Below, piece by piece: positions 1 to 6,121 of a stretch of DNA of 6,121 nucleotides. The DNA lies in assembly GCA_003242645.1 (NCBI GenBank), contig QGVC01000221.1:1-6121 (forward strand), written 5' to 3'. How positions within the stretch are numbered: position 1 is the first letter of the stretch; every line of letters starts with the position of its first letter. The position numbers were made by a program, and so were the translations under genes. This DNA comes from Pseudomonadota bacterium (lineage in GTDB: Bacteria; Pseudomonadota; Alphaproteobacteria; Rhizobiales; Hyphomicrobiaceae). A model generated the notes under the pieces. It did not search any database. It saw only the letters and a program-made list of their open reading frames with translations, and was not told the DNA's origin.

Positions 1-941
1 CCGCTTCAAACCAAATCGCAGCTATTCCCGCAGCCCACCTTGGAACGGCAGTTACAGTTGTGACCGGCGACGATTTGCAGCGTCAGCAGATCCGCCACGC
101 TGCAGATGCGCTGCGCAGTTTGCCGGGGGTGTCGGTCAATCGGACGGGATCGCCAGCCGGATTGACTCAGGTGCGTATTCGCGGTGCCGAGGCGAACCAC
201 ACGCTCGTGCTTATTGACGGGATCGAAGCCAATGCCGGTTCTAGCGGCGAGTTCGATTTTTCGGATTTGATGATCGAAGATATCGAGCGAATTGAGGTCA
301 TCCGTGGTCCGCAGAGTGCGCTTTACGGCTCTAATGCCATTGGCGGCGTCGTTAATATCATCACGAAACGTCGTGGAGGGCCATTGGTAACAGCTCGTGC
401 GGAGGGAGGCTCATTCGGCACGAAAGGTGGTGCGGCGCGTGTTTCCGGAGGAAACGAACGCGCCTGGGCGTCGGCGACAGTGGAGCATCAGCGCAGCGAC
501 GGATACAATATCGCGCCAGAGGGTTTACTCGGAGAAGATGACGGCTATCGCATCACCTCGTTCTCGGCGAGCGCCGGCGCAATGCTGTCTAATAATATCC
601 GCCTTGATCTGAACATCCGCCGCTCGGACAAGCACCTCGACCGGGACGACGAAACCGGTTTTGATAGCAGGTTTAAAAACGGAGGCGATTGGATCATCGC
701 CAGCGATAGCTTTTCCCGCTATAGTGCGGCGGTGTTGCTGATGGGAGCGAGCCTACGTTGGGATACGCTGGACGGCAACCTGACGCACCTATTTCGAATA
801 TCCCGTAATCAAACGATCAGGCATGATGCCATAATTGCGGATTTCGATGAAGAGCCATGGGATGGCTCGGGCTTTGGAAATGGCTTTGGTCCTCCGGTGG
901 TGCAAATCACCAAAGATGACTCGTTAAGCTTTCATATTTGA
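1..941 (+). pseudogene. TonB-dependent receptor, N-terminal part (plug and first barrel strands), frameshifted, 5' end outside window
   Basis: This is the front part of an outer-membrane receptor that imports a scarce ligand such as cobalamin or a siderophore using energy passed on by TonB. The frame is open from base 3, with no stop and no ATG before base 60, so the signal peptide and TonB box lie left of the window. The GTG at 60 is inside the plug and is not a true start. Plug hallmarks are VTVVTGDDL (about 48-74), RIRG (174-185), VLIDGIEAN (about 207-233) and GPQSALYG (306-329) followed by NAIGGVVNIITK. Polar and aromatic alternating strands of the barrel come next. The frame stops at 939-941, only about 300 residues in, whereas receptors of this class have roughly 600-700. 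The following frame continues the same protein, so this is one broken gene. The ligand cannot be read from the sequence; the C-terminal half is BtuB-like. Confidence 0.88.
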
Positions 942-1954
942 CGACTTATCGCTTCAGTACGCCGGGGATCGGTGCGCGGCACGCCATTAGTGGGCTTGTC
1001 GACTTCGGTCAGGAATCCTTCAAGAACGAAACAGACTTTGGAGTGGTCGAGGCCTCACGCAAGCAAACTGGCTTCGCCGGTGAGTGGCGCGGCGAGTTCT
1101 TTGAAAGGATCTTTCTTTCAGCCGGGCTGCGGCATGACGACAACGACTCATTCGAAAACTTCACGACTTGGCGCGGAACTGCATCAATTCTGTTTCCCGA
1201 GTTTGGATTTCGACCCCACGCGAGTGTCGGAACCGGAGTTCGGGCACCCTCTATGATGGAACAATTCGGGGTGAATCCGTTCTTTATTGCCAATGCGGAT
1301 TTGAAACCCGAAGAGTCGAAAGGCTGGGATATCGGCCTGGAGTTCTCATTTCTCGGAGGAAAGGTTATTTTTGATGCAACCTACTTCTCTACGAGCTTAG
1401 TCAACTTGATCGATGGGAAAAGCAACTTCGAGGAATGTCCAACGCACTTGGGAGGTGGTCTTTGTCTTAAACCAGTGAACGTAGCAGGCAAATCGAAGCG
1501 GGAAGGCATTGAATTAACCGGCCGGTTTCGATTGACGCCTAGCCTGAACCTCGGGCTGACGTACACCTACCTAGAAGCATTAGATGGTGAGGGTAAGCCT
1601 GAAGTGCGGCGACCGAACCACGCCGGACGAGCCGACCTGTATTATATCTTTGATGATGGTCGCGGGGAACTCAATTTGGGGGTGGTCTACAATGGTGAAT
1701 CCGTGAATCAGGTCTTCGGTGCTCCGTCCTTCTTCCCAGTCGGTCGCCTGACCCTTGACGACTACTGGCTCGTCAGCGCCGCGGCATCCTACGAACTTAA
1801 CCCCGGTCTCGAGATCTACGGCCGCGTTGAGAACTTGCTTGACCAGGATTACGAGGAGGTCTTTGGCTTTTCGACTGCTGGAATTGCCGCGTACGCAGGC
1901 CTGCGCTGGACTTTCGATTATCAGCAGCTTGCTGATGGACTCACCCTGAAATGA
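938..1954 (+). pseudogene. TonB-dependent receptor, C-terminal beta-barrel part, downstream of the frameshift
   Basis: This part carries the rest of the 22-strand barrel of the receptor that begins at the left edge. The TTG at 938 is only the first possible start codon in this frame. The coding sense extends back to about 922 (KLSYLTTYRFSTPG), so it is unlikely to be an independent gene. Visible family features are RAPSMMEQFG followed by NADLKPEESKGWDIGLEF (about 1240-1350), the barrel motif RRPNHAGRADLYY (about 1608-1647) and a closing segment NLLDQDYEEVFGFSTAG. From memory, that segment resembles the end of Escherichia coli BtuB (NLFDKDYETVYGYQTAG). Two cysteines in one loop (ECPTHLGGGLC, about 1433-1465) could form a disulfide at the cell surface. 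The usual terminal aromatic residue (Phe, 1913-1915) is followed by 12 extra residues before the TGA. There is no transporter gene downstream to identify the substrate. Confidence 0.85.
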
Positions 1955-2061
1955 CCTGAGAAACGCGAATGTGCGGGCTAAATTCGTCAGAGCATCAACG
2001 GCAACATTCGCTGTCGTCATCCGCCAGTCCCGCCCGGTGCGTCGGAATCGCGGCCGGCCTC

Positions 2062-2077
2062 ATCCGTTTCGACGGAT
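2062..2077 (+). other. Perfect 6-bp hairpin with a TTCG loop
   Basis: ATCCGT (2062-2067) and ACGGAT (2072-2077) are exact reverse complements around TTCG. In RNA this gives a UUCG tetraloop, one of the most stable loop types. The stem does not extend outward. It lies about 107 bases after the receptor stop codon. No T tract follows, so alone it is not a convincing terminator. It may protect the 3' end of the receptor mRNA or work with the hairpin just downstream. Confidence 0.5.
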
Positions 2078-2088
2078 TGCCGTTCTCT

Positions 2089-2114
2089 TGGCAGCCTCCG
2101 AGCTGCCATCTTTC
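2089..2114 (+). terminator. Candidate intrinsic terminator upstream of the patatin gene
   Basis: TGGCAGC (2089-2095) and GCTGCCA (2102-2108) form a perfect 7-bp stem with a 6-base loop, followed by TCTTTC. It sits between the receptor stop (1954) and the patatin start (2157), where a terminator for the receptor transcript is expected. The T tract is short and interrupted, as is common in GC-rich genomes, so efficiency is uncertain. Because it lies only about 45 bases before the next start codon, it could instead be in the leader of the patatin mRNA. Confidence 0.42.
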
Positions 2115-2156
2115 CGATGAAAGACGAACGAGGGCAGCAAGCGGGGCGGTCTGAAA

Positions 2157-3236
2157 GTGGGGAAGGGAAATCGGCGGCGGATCAATCTGGCGCTGCAGGG
2201 CGGAGGCGCGCACGGCGCCTTCACCTGGGGCGTGCTCGACGAGCTGCTGCGGGACGAAACCCTGGACGTTGGTTGGATCAGCGGCACGAGCGCCGGTGCC
2301 GTCAATGCCGCTGCGGTTGCATCGGGGCTCGCGAAGGGCGGTCGCAGCGAAGCGCGGATCACCTTGCGACGTGTCTGGGAAGCCGTCGAGGCAGCCGGTA
2401 TCCCTGAGTTCTTGCGGTTCACTTCATTTCTGTTCGGCTTCTCGCGAGCGGCGCCGGTTTCCACGGTGGCCAACCTGTTCTCGCCCTACGAGTTCAATCC
2501 CCTAGGCTTTGATCCGCTGCGTCGGCTGTTGGCGGAGCATATCGACTTCGAGCGTATCCGATCCGCAGCGCCTGTGGAGCTTCTCATCGCGGCTACAGAC
2601 GTTTCGACAGGCCGCGCCCGGCTTTTCCGGCGAGCCGAACTCACCATCGACGCCGTCCTGGCTTCGGCCTGCTTGCCGACGCTGCATCATGCGGTGGTCA
2701 TCGATGGCCGGGCTTATTGGGACGGAGGTTTTTCAGCCAATCCGGATCTCGTCACGCTGGTCTCGGAAAGCCCGGTCGAGGACACACTGCTCGTTCAGCT
2801 CACGCCGCTTCAGCATTCCAACATCCCACGAACAGCAGCCGAGATTGCAGGCCGCGTCAACGCGATCACATTCAGTCAGCCGCTGCTGAGGGACATCAGG
2901 GAAATCGTGGCGGCGCAGGAGACTCCGATCGGCTGGTTTTCCGGGAGACAGACCCGCGCGGCGCGTCTCAAGCGGCACCGATTCCATCTCATCGAGGCGA
3001 GCCGCTACACCGCCAGCCTTCGGGCTGGCAGTGCCCTCAAGCCGGACAAGGCGCTGCTCTCGTATCTTTACGAAGCAGGGAAGACCGAAGCGAGGAAATG
3101 GCTGGAGGAACACAGCGCCAAGGTCGGGCGCACCTCAACGGTTGATCTGCGCTCACACTTCCTGGAGTCGGTGCCGCCGGACTTATCCGAACCCTCCGAC
3201 GAAAGCCGGAGACAGGCTCCGGCATTCGGCTCCTGA
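2157..3236 (+). CDS. Patatin-like phospholipase family protein
   Basis: The 359-residue product is a predicted serine acyl hydrolase of the bacterial patatin family, which cleaves acyl esters such as phospholipids with a Ser-Asp dyad. All the needed motifs are visible: the glycine-rich oxyanion loop GGGAHGAF (residues 15-22), the nucleophile elbow G-T-S-A-G with Ser45, and D-G-G with Asp189 (codon 2721-2723). The C-terminal part has WLEEHSAKVG then STVDLRSHFL, which I recognise as common in soluble bacterial members, followed by a 23-residue polar tail. No signal peptide or clear membrane span is seen, so it is probably cytoplasmic. The start must be the GTG at 2157: an in-frame stop lies at 2118-2120 with no other usual start codon between. 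A GGGGCGG (2143-2149) seven bases upstream is a weak ribosome binding site. The gene appears monocistronic and converges on the regulator gene downstream. The physiological substrate is unknown. Confidence 0.9.
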   Translation: MGKGNRRRINLALQGGGAHGAFTWGVLDELLRDETLDVGWISGTSAGAVNAAAVASGLAKGGRSEARITLRRVWEAVEAAGIPEFLRFTSFLFGFSRAAPVSTVANLFSPYEFNPLGFDPLRRLLAEHIDFERIRSAAPVELLIAATDVSTGRARLFRRAELTIDAVLASACLPTLHHAVVIDGRAYWDGGFSANPDLVTLVSESPVEDTLLVQLTPLQHSNIPRTAAEIAGRVNAITFSQPLLRDIREIVAAQETPIGWFSGRQTRAARLKRHRFHLIEASRYTASLRAGSALKPDKALLSYLYEAGKTEARKWLEEHSAKVGRTSTVDLRSHFLESVPPDLSEPSDESRRQAPAFGS

Positions 3237-3261
3237 TAACTCGTCACGCGGCGTGCATCTC

Positions 3262-3987
3262 TTAGAGACCCTCGCTTCCGCAACGCGCCAGAAGCATCAA
3301 CAACTGCGCTCCAGCTTTCTGGCGATGCTGCCGATGGGTCGCGGCGGCCGTTTCCGGATCTCTCTGGCGGATCGCCTCGACGACGGCAGCGTGATCGCGG
3401 TTCGAGTCGACGGGTTTTGGCCTCAGCCGGAGGGTCTGCATGCGTGCGCGGTGCGCCTGATCGCGAAACGTTGCGACGACCTGGCTCAGTCGCGAGTTCC
3501 CTGCGAGGTCGACGAGCAGCGCGTGGAAGGTCTCATCATGACGTGCCCAGCCCATGAGATCGTCGCGCGCCAGCGCCTCATCCATATCGGCGAGGACCTG
3601 TTCGAGCTGACGGAGCTCGCTTCGGGATAGGCCGCGCTCTGCCAGCTTGCGCACGGCGAAGGCCTCGAGCTCGGTCATCATCTCGTAGATCTCGCGCATG
3701 TCGTCCACGGACACGGGCAGAATTCGTGCCCCATGGCGCGGCCGGATTTCGACCAGCCGTTCATCGCTCAGACGAATGAGGGCTTCCCGAACCGGCGTCC
3801 GGCTCATGCCGAGAGCGTCCGCGAGCTCCTGCTCCAGGTATTGCGCGTTGGGTGGCATCTCGTTGTCGAGGATGCGCCGGCGCAGTTCATAGTAGGCGCG
3901 CTGCGTCTGAGGCATGCGTTGAGCCCTGCCGCCTGACTCCTCGGTTTGCGACGGCGCTCGGAGGCAAGCCTGCCTGTAGCGCTGCAT
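3262..3987 (-). CDS. GntR family transcriptional regulator, FadR/FCD subfamily
   Basis: The 241-residue product is a one-component DNA-binding regulator. A winged helix-turn-helix lies at about residues 28-92, with the recognition region QELADALGMSRTPVREAL (53-70) typical of FadR-type GntR proteins and the wing at about 79-90 (VEIRPRHGARIL). The all-helical FCD ligand domain follows (about 97-235). Its expected metal-site residues are present: Asp151 and His155 in DETFH, His199 in RDH, and His218 or His221. This suggests sensing of a small carboxylate or sugar acid, although the ligand itself is not visible. The ATG at 3985-3987 has AGAAGG two bases upstream, which is close. The first 24 residues are not like the domain, so the ATG at 3913-3915 (MPQTQRAYYEL, with AGGG upstream) is a real alternative start. 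The gene is divergent from the FAH-family gene, which is its probable target along with itself. Confidence 0.88.
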   Translation of the reverse strand: MQRYRQACLRAPSQTEESGGRAQRMPQTQRAYYELRRRILDNEMPPNAQYLEQELADALGMSRTPVREALIRLSDERLVEIRPRHGARILPVSVDDMREIYEMMTELEAFAVRKLAERGLSRSELRQLEQVLADMDEALARDDLMGWARHDETFHALLVDLAGNSRLSQVVATFRDQAHRARMQTLRLRPKPVDSNRDHAAVVEAIRQRDPETAAATHRQHRQKAGAQLLMLLARCGSEGL

Positions 3988-4090
3988 GTCCTTCTCACGA
4001 TCTCATTGGAATTGGGGAAGCCCGCATAGTGGCTTAGGCATGGTCACGGGTAAAGTCGGCGGCTTCGCGGCTGCACATGGAGGAAGATGA

Positions 4091-4105
4091 CGCCATGTGA
4101 TGGCG
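4091..4105. promoter_or_regulatory. Candidate operator palindrome in the divergent intergenic region
   Basis: CGCCAT (4091-4096), GTG, ATGGCG (4100-4105) is a perfect 6+6 inverted repeat with a 3-base centre. It lies near the middle of the 193 bases separating the GntR gene and the FAH-family gene, 75 bases before the latter's ATG. GntR regulators bind as dimers to short palindromes in such divergent regions, so it is a reasonable operator candidate. The sequence does not match a FadR-type consensus I can name, and the assignment is inferred from symmetry and position alone. Confidence 0.38.
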
Positions 4106-4120
4106 CGAAGCGCGAAAGCT

Positions 4121-4133
4121 TTGGAGTCACCAA
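4121..4133. promoter_or_regulatory. Second candidate operator, TTGGAG-T-CACCAA
   Basis: The left half is TTGGAG; the right half, read on the other strand, is TTGGTG. This is a 13-base near-palindrome with 5 of 6 pairs matching around a single central base. It resembles the general style of FadR-subfamily sites, which have TGG...CCA-type half-sites. It ends 47 bases before the FAH-family start codon, where bound protein could block RNA polymerase. No sigma-70 promoter with good spacing could be placed nearby, so the relation to the transcription start is not known. Confidence 0.33.
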
Positions 4134-4166
4134 TTCGCCTGATAGGGTGAGCCGACCAAAAGGAAC

Positions 4167-4172
4167 AAGGAG
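4167..4172 (+). promoter_or_regulatory. Strong ribosome binding site of the FAH-family gene
   Basis: AAGGAG is followed by an 8-base spacer and the ATG at 4181. This decides the start in favour of 4181 over the second in-frame ATG at 4193, which has no purine-rich site at a suitable distance. Confidence 0.75.
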
Positions 4173-4180
4173 AGCGTCCG

Positions 4181-5356
4181 ATGCGTGAACGGATGACGGA
4201 GGAGGTAGCGTTACCCAGGGATGGCACTGCCGGCGCGTTGGCAGGGCGTGTGTGGCGCCCGGATGTTGCTGGCCCGTCCGTGGTGGCCGTTCGAAGTGAC
4301 GGCGTTTATGACATCAGCCGCATCGCGCCCACCATGCGCGACCTGTGCGAGGCGGACGATCCGGCGGACATCGTTCGCTCCGGCGAGGGCGAGCGCATCG
4401 GTGCCCTGGCTGACATTCTCGCCAACACACCCCACGATAACCGCGATTCCTCCAAACCCTGGCTGCTGGCGCCGATCGATCTGCAGGCGATCAAAGCTGC
4501 GGGCGTTACGTTTGTCCGCTCGCTGCTGGAGCGGGTGATCGAGGAGCAGGCCAAGGGCGCACCAGAGAAGGCCGAAGCCATCCGTGTGCAAGTGGAGAAG
4601 GAGCTCGGCGGAGATCTCCGGCGTCTGAAGCCTGGCTCACGCGAGGCGCTGGCGCTCAAGGACGTGCTGATCGCGCAAGGTGCGTGGTCGCAGTATCTGG
4701 AGGTCGGGATCGGGGAGGACGCAGAGATCTTCACCAAGGCGCAACCGATGTCCGCCGTCGGTCACGGCATGGACGCCGGTCTCCATCCGCGCTCCACTTG
4801 GAACAATCCCGAGCCCGAAGTGGTCCTCGTCGTTTCGTCGAAGGGCCGCATCGTAGGCGCAACTTTAGGCAACGACGTAAACCTGCGCGATTTCGAGGGG
4901 CGCTCGGCGCTTCTGCTCTCCAAGGCGAAGGACAACAACGCCAGCACAGCCATCGGACCTTTCATCCGGTTCTTCGATGGTACGTTCAACCTCGACACCG
5001 TGCGCCGAATGGAGGTGCAGCTGACCGTGGATGGACCGGACGGCTTTCAGCTCAACGGCACATCAAGCATGGCCGAGATTGCGCGAGATCCGGCGGATCT
5101 CGTCGGTGAGATGATGGGAGAGATTCACCAGTACCCGGACGGCGCAGTGCTGTTTCTGGGCACGATGTTCGCGCCGACCGAGGACCGCGACGCCAAGGGC
5201 ATGGGCTTCACGCACAAGGTCGGCGACATCGTCACCATCCGCGCTCCCGAGCTGGGCAGCTTGGTCAATCGCATGACGACGTCGGACAAAGCGCCGCCGT
5301 GGACCTTCGGAACAGCGGATCTCATGCGCAACCTCGCGCGGCGTGGGCTGCTTTAG
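4181..5356 (+). CDS. Fumarylacetoacetate hydrolase family protein, probably a 2-keto-3-deoxy sugar acid dehydratase-like enzyme
   Basis: The 391-residue product has the FAH fold, whose members act on keto acids with a Mg2+ ion held by three acidic residues. The ligands are visible as Glu211 and Glu213 in NNPEPEV and Asp232 in LGNDVN, with a conserved KAKDNN stretch (248-253) after them. Compared with the small FAH-domain hydrolases of about 210-280 residues, it has an N-terminal domain and a charged helical segment (about 112-160, containing RSLLERVIEEQ and LKPGSREALALK) before WSQYLEVGIG. This architecture, and the closing part TTSDKAPPWTFG, is what I associate with the branch containing 2-keto-3-deoxyxylonate dehydratase (XylX) of the oxidative pentose route. 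Substrate assignment is by recalled resemblance only. No dehydrogenase or sugar transporter lies beside it. It is divergent from the GntR gene, which likely controls it. A cytoplasmic location is expected, since there is no signal peptide. Confidence 0.88.
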   Translation: MRERMTEEVALPRDGTAGALAGRVWRPDVAGPSVVAVRSDGVYDISRIAPTMRDLCEADDPADIVRSGEGERIGALADILANTPHDNRDSSKPWLLAPIDLQAIKAAGVTFVRSLLERVIEEQAKGAPEKAEAIRVQVEKELGGDLRRLKPGSREALALKDVLIAQGAWSQYLEVGIGEDAEIFTKAQPMSAVGHGMDAGLHPRSTWNNPEPEVVLVVSSKGRIVGATLGNDVNLRDFEGRSALLLSKAKDNNASTAIGPFIRFFDGTFNLDTVRRMEVQLTVDGPDGFQLNGTSSMAEIARDPADLVGEMMGEIHQYPDGAVLFLGTMFAPTEDRDAKGMGFTHKVGDIVTIRAPELGSLVNRMTTSDKAPPWTFGTADLMRNLARRGLL

Positions 5357-5383
5357 TGGTGCCGCCGATATACAAGTCGGAAG

Positions 5384-5779
5384 CTAGTTGCGGCGCCGGG
5401 GCAGGAGGGCGCCTATGGCGATCACCAGCCAGGCGATGATCGTCGTCGAGCCGCCGATGGGGGCGGCCATAGGAAAGAGCCTTTCGCCGAAGAAGGCCCG
5501 CATAGTGAGGTCGCCTGCGAAGAGCGCCGTGCCCAGAGCGAGCAGGGCCGCGCTCAGCTGGGCAAGCCGAACCTGACGGCCAGCGAGCCCAAGCGCGAGC
5601 AAAGCGGGGGCATGGGCGAAGCAGATCGTCGAGGCCGTCCCGAGCAGGTGGGGATCCCCGCCGTGTGCCCCGGCGGCTGCCATGGCGACGCCGGCTGCCC
5701 CGATGAGGCCGGCAACTACGATGGCCCAGCGGAGGGTAGGATCGGTCGTCGCTACGTCTGTCATGGACTGTTCCGTCAT
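5384..5779 (-). CDS. Small integral membrane protein, DUF423-like (YgdD type)
   Basis: The 131-residue product has four hydrophobic segments at about residues 17-38, 47-67, 73-93 and 104-126, a short polar N-terminus and a PRRRN end. GAHG after the first segment, a His-Ala pair in the second (FAHAPALLAL), an FAGDL segment in the third and PIGG opening the fourth match the pattern of the DUF423 family, whose function is not established. The loop between GAHG and the second segment is shorter than I expect for the family. The ATG at 5777-5779 was chosen because it overlaps the TGA of the upstream synthetase gene as ATGA, a classic coupled start. The frame stays open to 5893 inside the synthetase, but that extension reads as a shadow of it. 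A start at 5762-5764 (MTDVATTD) is also possible. It converges on the FAH-family gene with 27 bases between stop codons. Confidence 0.75.
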   Translation of the reverse strand: MTEQSMTDVATTDPTLRWAIVVAGLIGAAGVAMAAAGAHGGDPHLLGTASTICFAHAPALLALGLAGRQVRLAQLSAALLALGTALFAGDLTMRAFFGERLFPMAAPIGGSTTIIAWLVIAIGALLPRRRN

Positions 5780-6121
5780 TTGGACTGACCGGCCGCTGCG
5801 GAAGCTGGTCGCCATTTTCTCAGCTCCACTCGGCGTAGCTTGCCATTGGCCGTGCGAGGCAGCGCGTCGAGGAAAAAGACTTCGCGCGGGCACTTGTAGG
5901 CAGCGAGCCGCTCTGCAGCGAAGCGCTTGATATCGTCCGCGTCGGGAGCCGCGCCGGGGCGAGGAACGACGAAAGCACCGATGACGCTCACATCAGGGCG
6001 AACCTGAACCTCGGCGCAGGCGACCTCCGCTATGGAGGGATGCTGGGCGAGGACCGCCTCGACCTCTTGTGGGGCGACACGATAGCCGAGCGCCTTCATG
6101 ATGTCGTTGGCGCGCCCGCAG
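5776..6121 (-). CDS. AMP-forming acyl-CoA synthetase, C-terminal domain (5' part beyond right edge)
   Basis: This is the mobile C-terminal domain of an ANL-superfamily enzyme that activates a carboxylic acid to an acyl-AMP and then to an acyl-CoA. The frame is open to the right edge with no stop, so only about the last 114 residues are present. The hinge motif appears as GRANDIMKALGYRV, where the family more often has GR-x-D-D-x-I-K. The catalytic lysine motif LPRTANGKLRR is intact, with the adenylation Lys at codon 5839-5841. AAYKCPR, common in acetate, medium-chain and aromatic acid ligases, is also present. The substrate is set by the missing N-terminal domain and cannot be given. The ATG at 6097-6099 is internal and not a start. 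The stop overlaps the start of the DUF423-like gene, so the two are almost certainly co-transcribed. Confidence 0.9.
   Translation of the reverse strand, partial: CGRANDIMKALGYRVAPQEVEAVLAQHPSIAEVACAEVQVRPDVSVIGAFVVPRPGAAPDADDIKRFAAERLAAYKCPREVFFLDALPRTANGKLRRVELRKWRPASAAAGQSK

Noticed and set aside
1580..2020. 146-residue open frame on the - strand antisense to the receptor
   Set aside because: It lies opposite a frame with clear receptor motifs and shows no domain, so it is a shadow.
2117..2407. ATG at 2117 as an alternative start for the patatin gene
   Set aside because: It is in a different reading frame, and the patatin frame has a stop at 2118-2120.
3245..3255. CACGC-G-GCGTG palindrome between the convergent patatin and GntR genes
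   Set aside because: A one-base loop cannot form a normal hairpin and no T tract follows; not supported as a terminator.
3031..3630. 199-residue + strand open frame across the patatin/GntR junction
   Set aside because: It overlaps two well-supported genes, has arginine- and serine-rich composition typical of shadow frames and no recognisable motif.
4121..4146. Possible sigma-70 promoter with TTGGAG and TGATAG
   Set aside because: The spacer is only 13 bases and both boxes deviate from consensus.
4306..4737. 143-residue - strand open frame opposite the FAH-family gene
   Set aside because: Low-complexity Ser/Arg-rich translation opposite a gene with intact catalytic residues.
5358..5397. GGTGCCGC / GCGGCGCC inverted repeat at the end of the FAH-family gene
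   Set aside because: A 24-base loop, one wobble pair and no T tract; it also runs into the DUF423 coding end. Too weak to call a bidirectional terminator.

Overview
The window looks like chromosomal DNA from a GC-rich Gram-negative bacterium, most likely an alphaproteobacterium and possibly a rhizobial-type genome. This rests on an outer-membrane TonB receptor, a GC-rich coding style, a FadR-type GntR regulator and the flavour of the protein families. The lineage is an inference. No rRNA, tRNA, CRISPR array, transposase or phage gene was seen, and no clear new multi-gene defence or mobile system.

Layout. Positions 1-1954 hold a BtuB-like TonB-dependent receptor on the + strand. It enters from the left edge and is split by a one-base frameshift near 922. 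Positions 1955-2156 are non-coding and carry two perfect hairpins, the second a plausible terminator. Positions 2157-3236 (+) encode a patatin-like phospholipase with an intact Ser-Asp catalytic dyad. It converges, with a 25-base gap, on a GntR/FadR-family repressor-type gene on the - strand (3262-3987). A 193-base divergent intergenic region (3988-4180) follows, with two palindromes suited to a GntR operator. Next comes a fumarylacetoacetate hydrolase (FAH) fold gene (4181-5356, +) that resembles the 2-keto-3-deoxy sugar acid dehydratase branch. It converges on a two-gene - strand unit: the C-terminal end of an AMP-forming acyl-CoA synthetase (5776 to the right edge), followed by a small DUF423-type membrane protein (5384-5779) whose ATG overlaps the synthetase stop codon.

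How the genes fit together. The clearest functional unit is the divergent pair of GntR regulator and FAH-family enzyme, probably a locally controlled sugar-acid or keto-acid catabolic step. The synthetase/DUF423 pair is a translationally coupled operon tail. The TonB receptor and the patatin gene appear to stand alone. The receptor region also looks poorer in GC than the rest (two hand-counted rows at 45% against 60-67% in rows from the other genes), which, with the frameshift, hints at acquired and decaying DNA.
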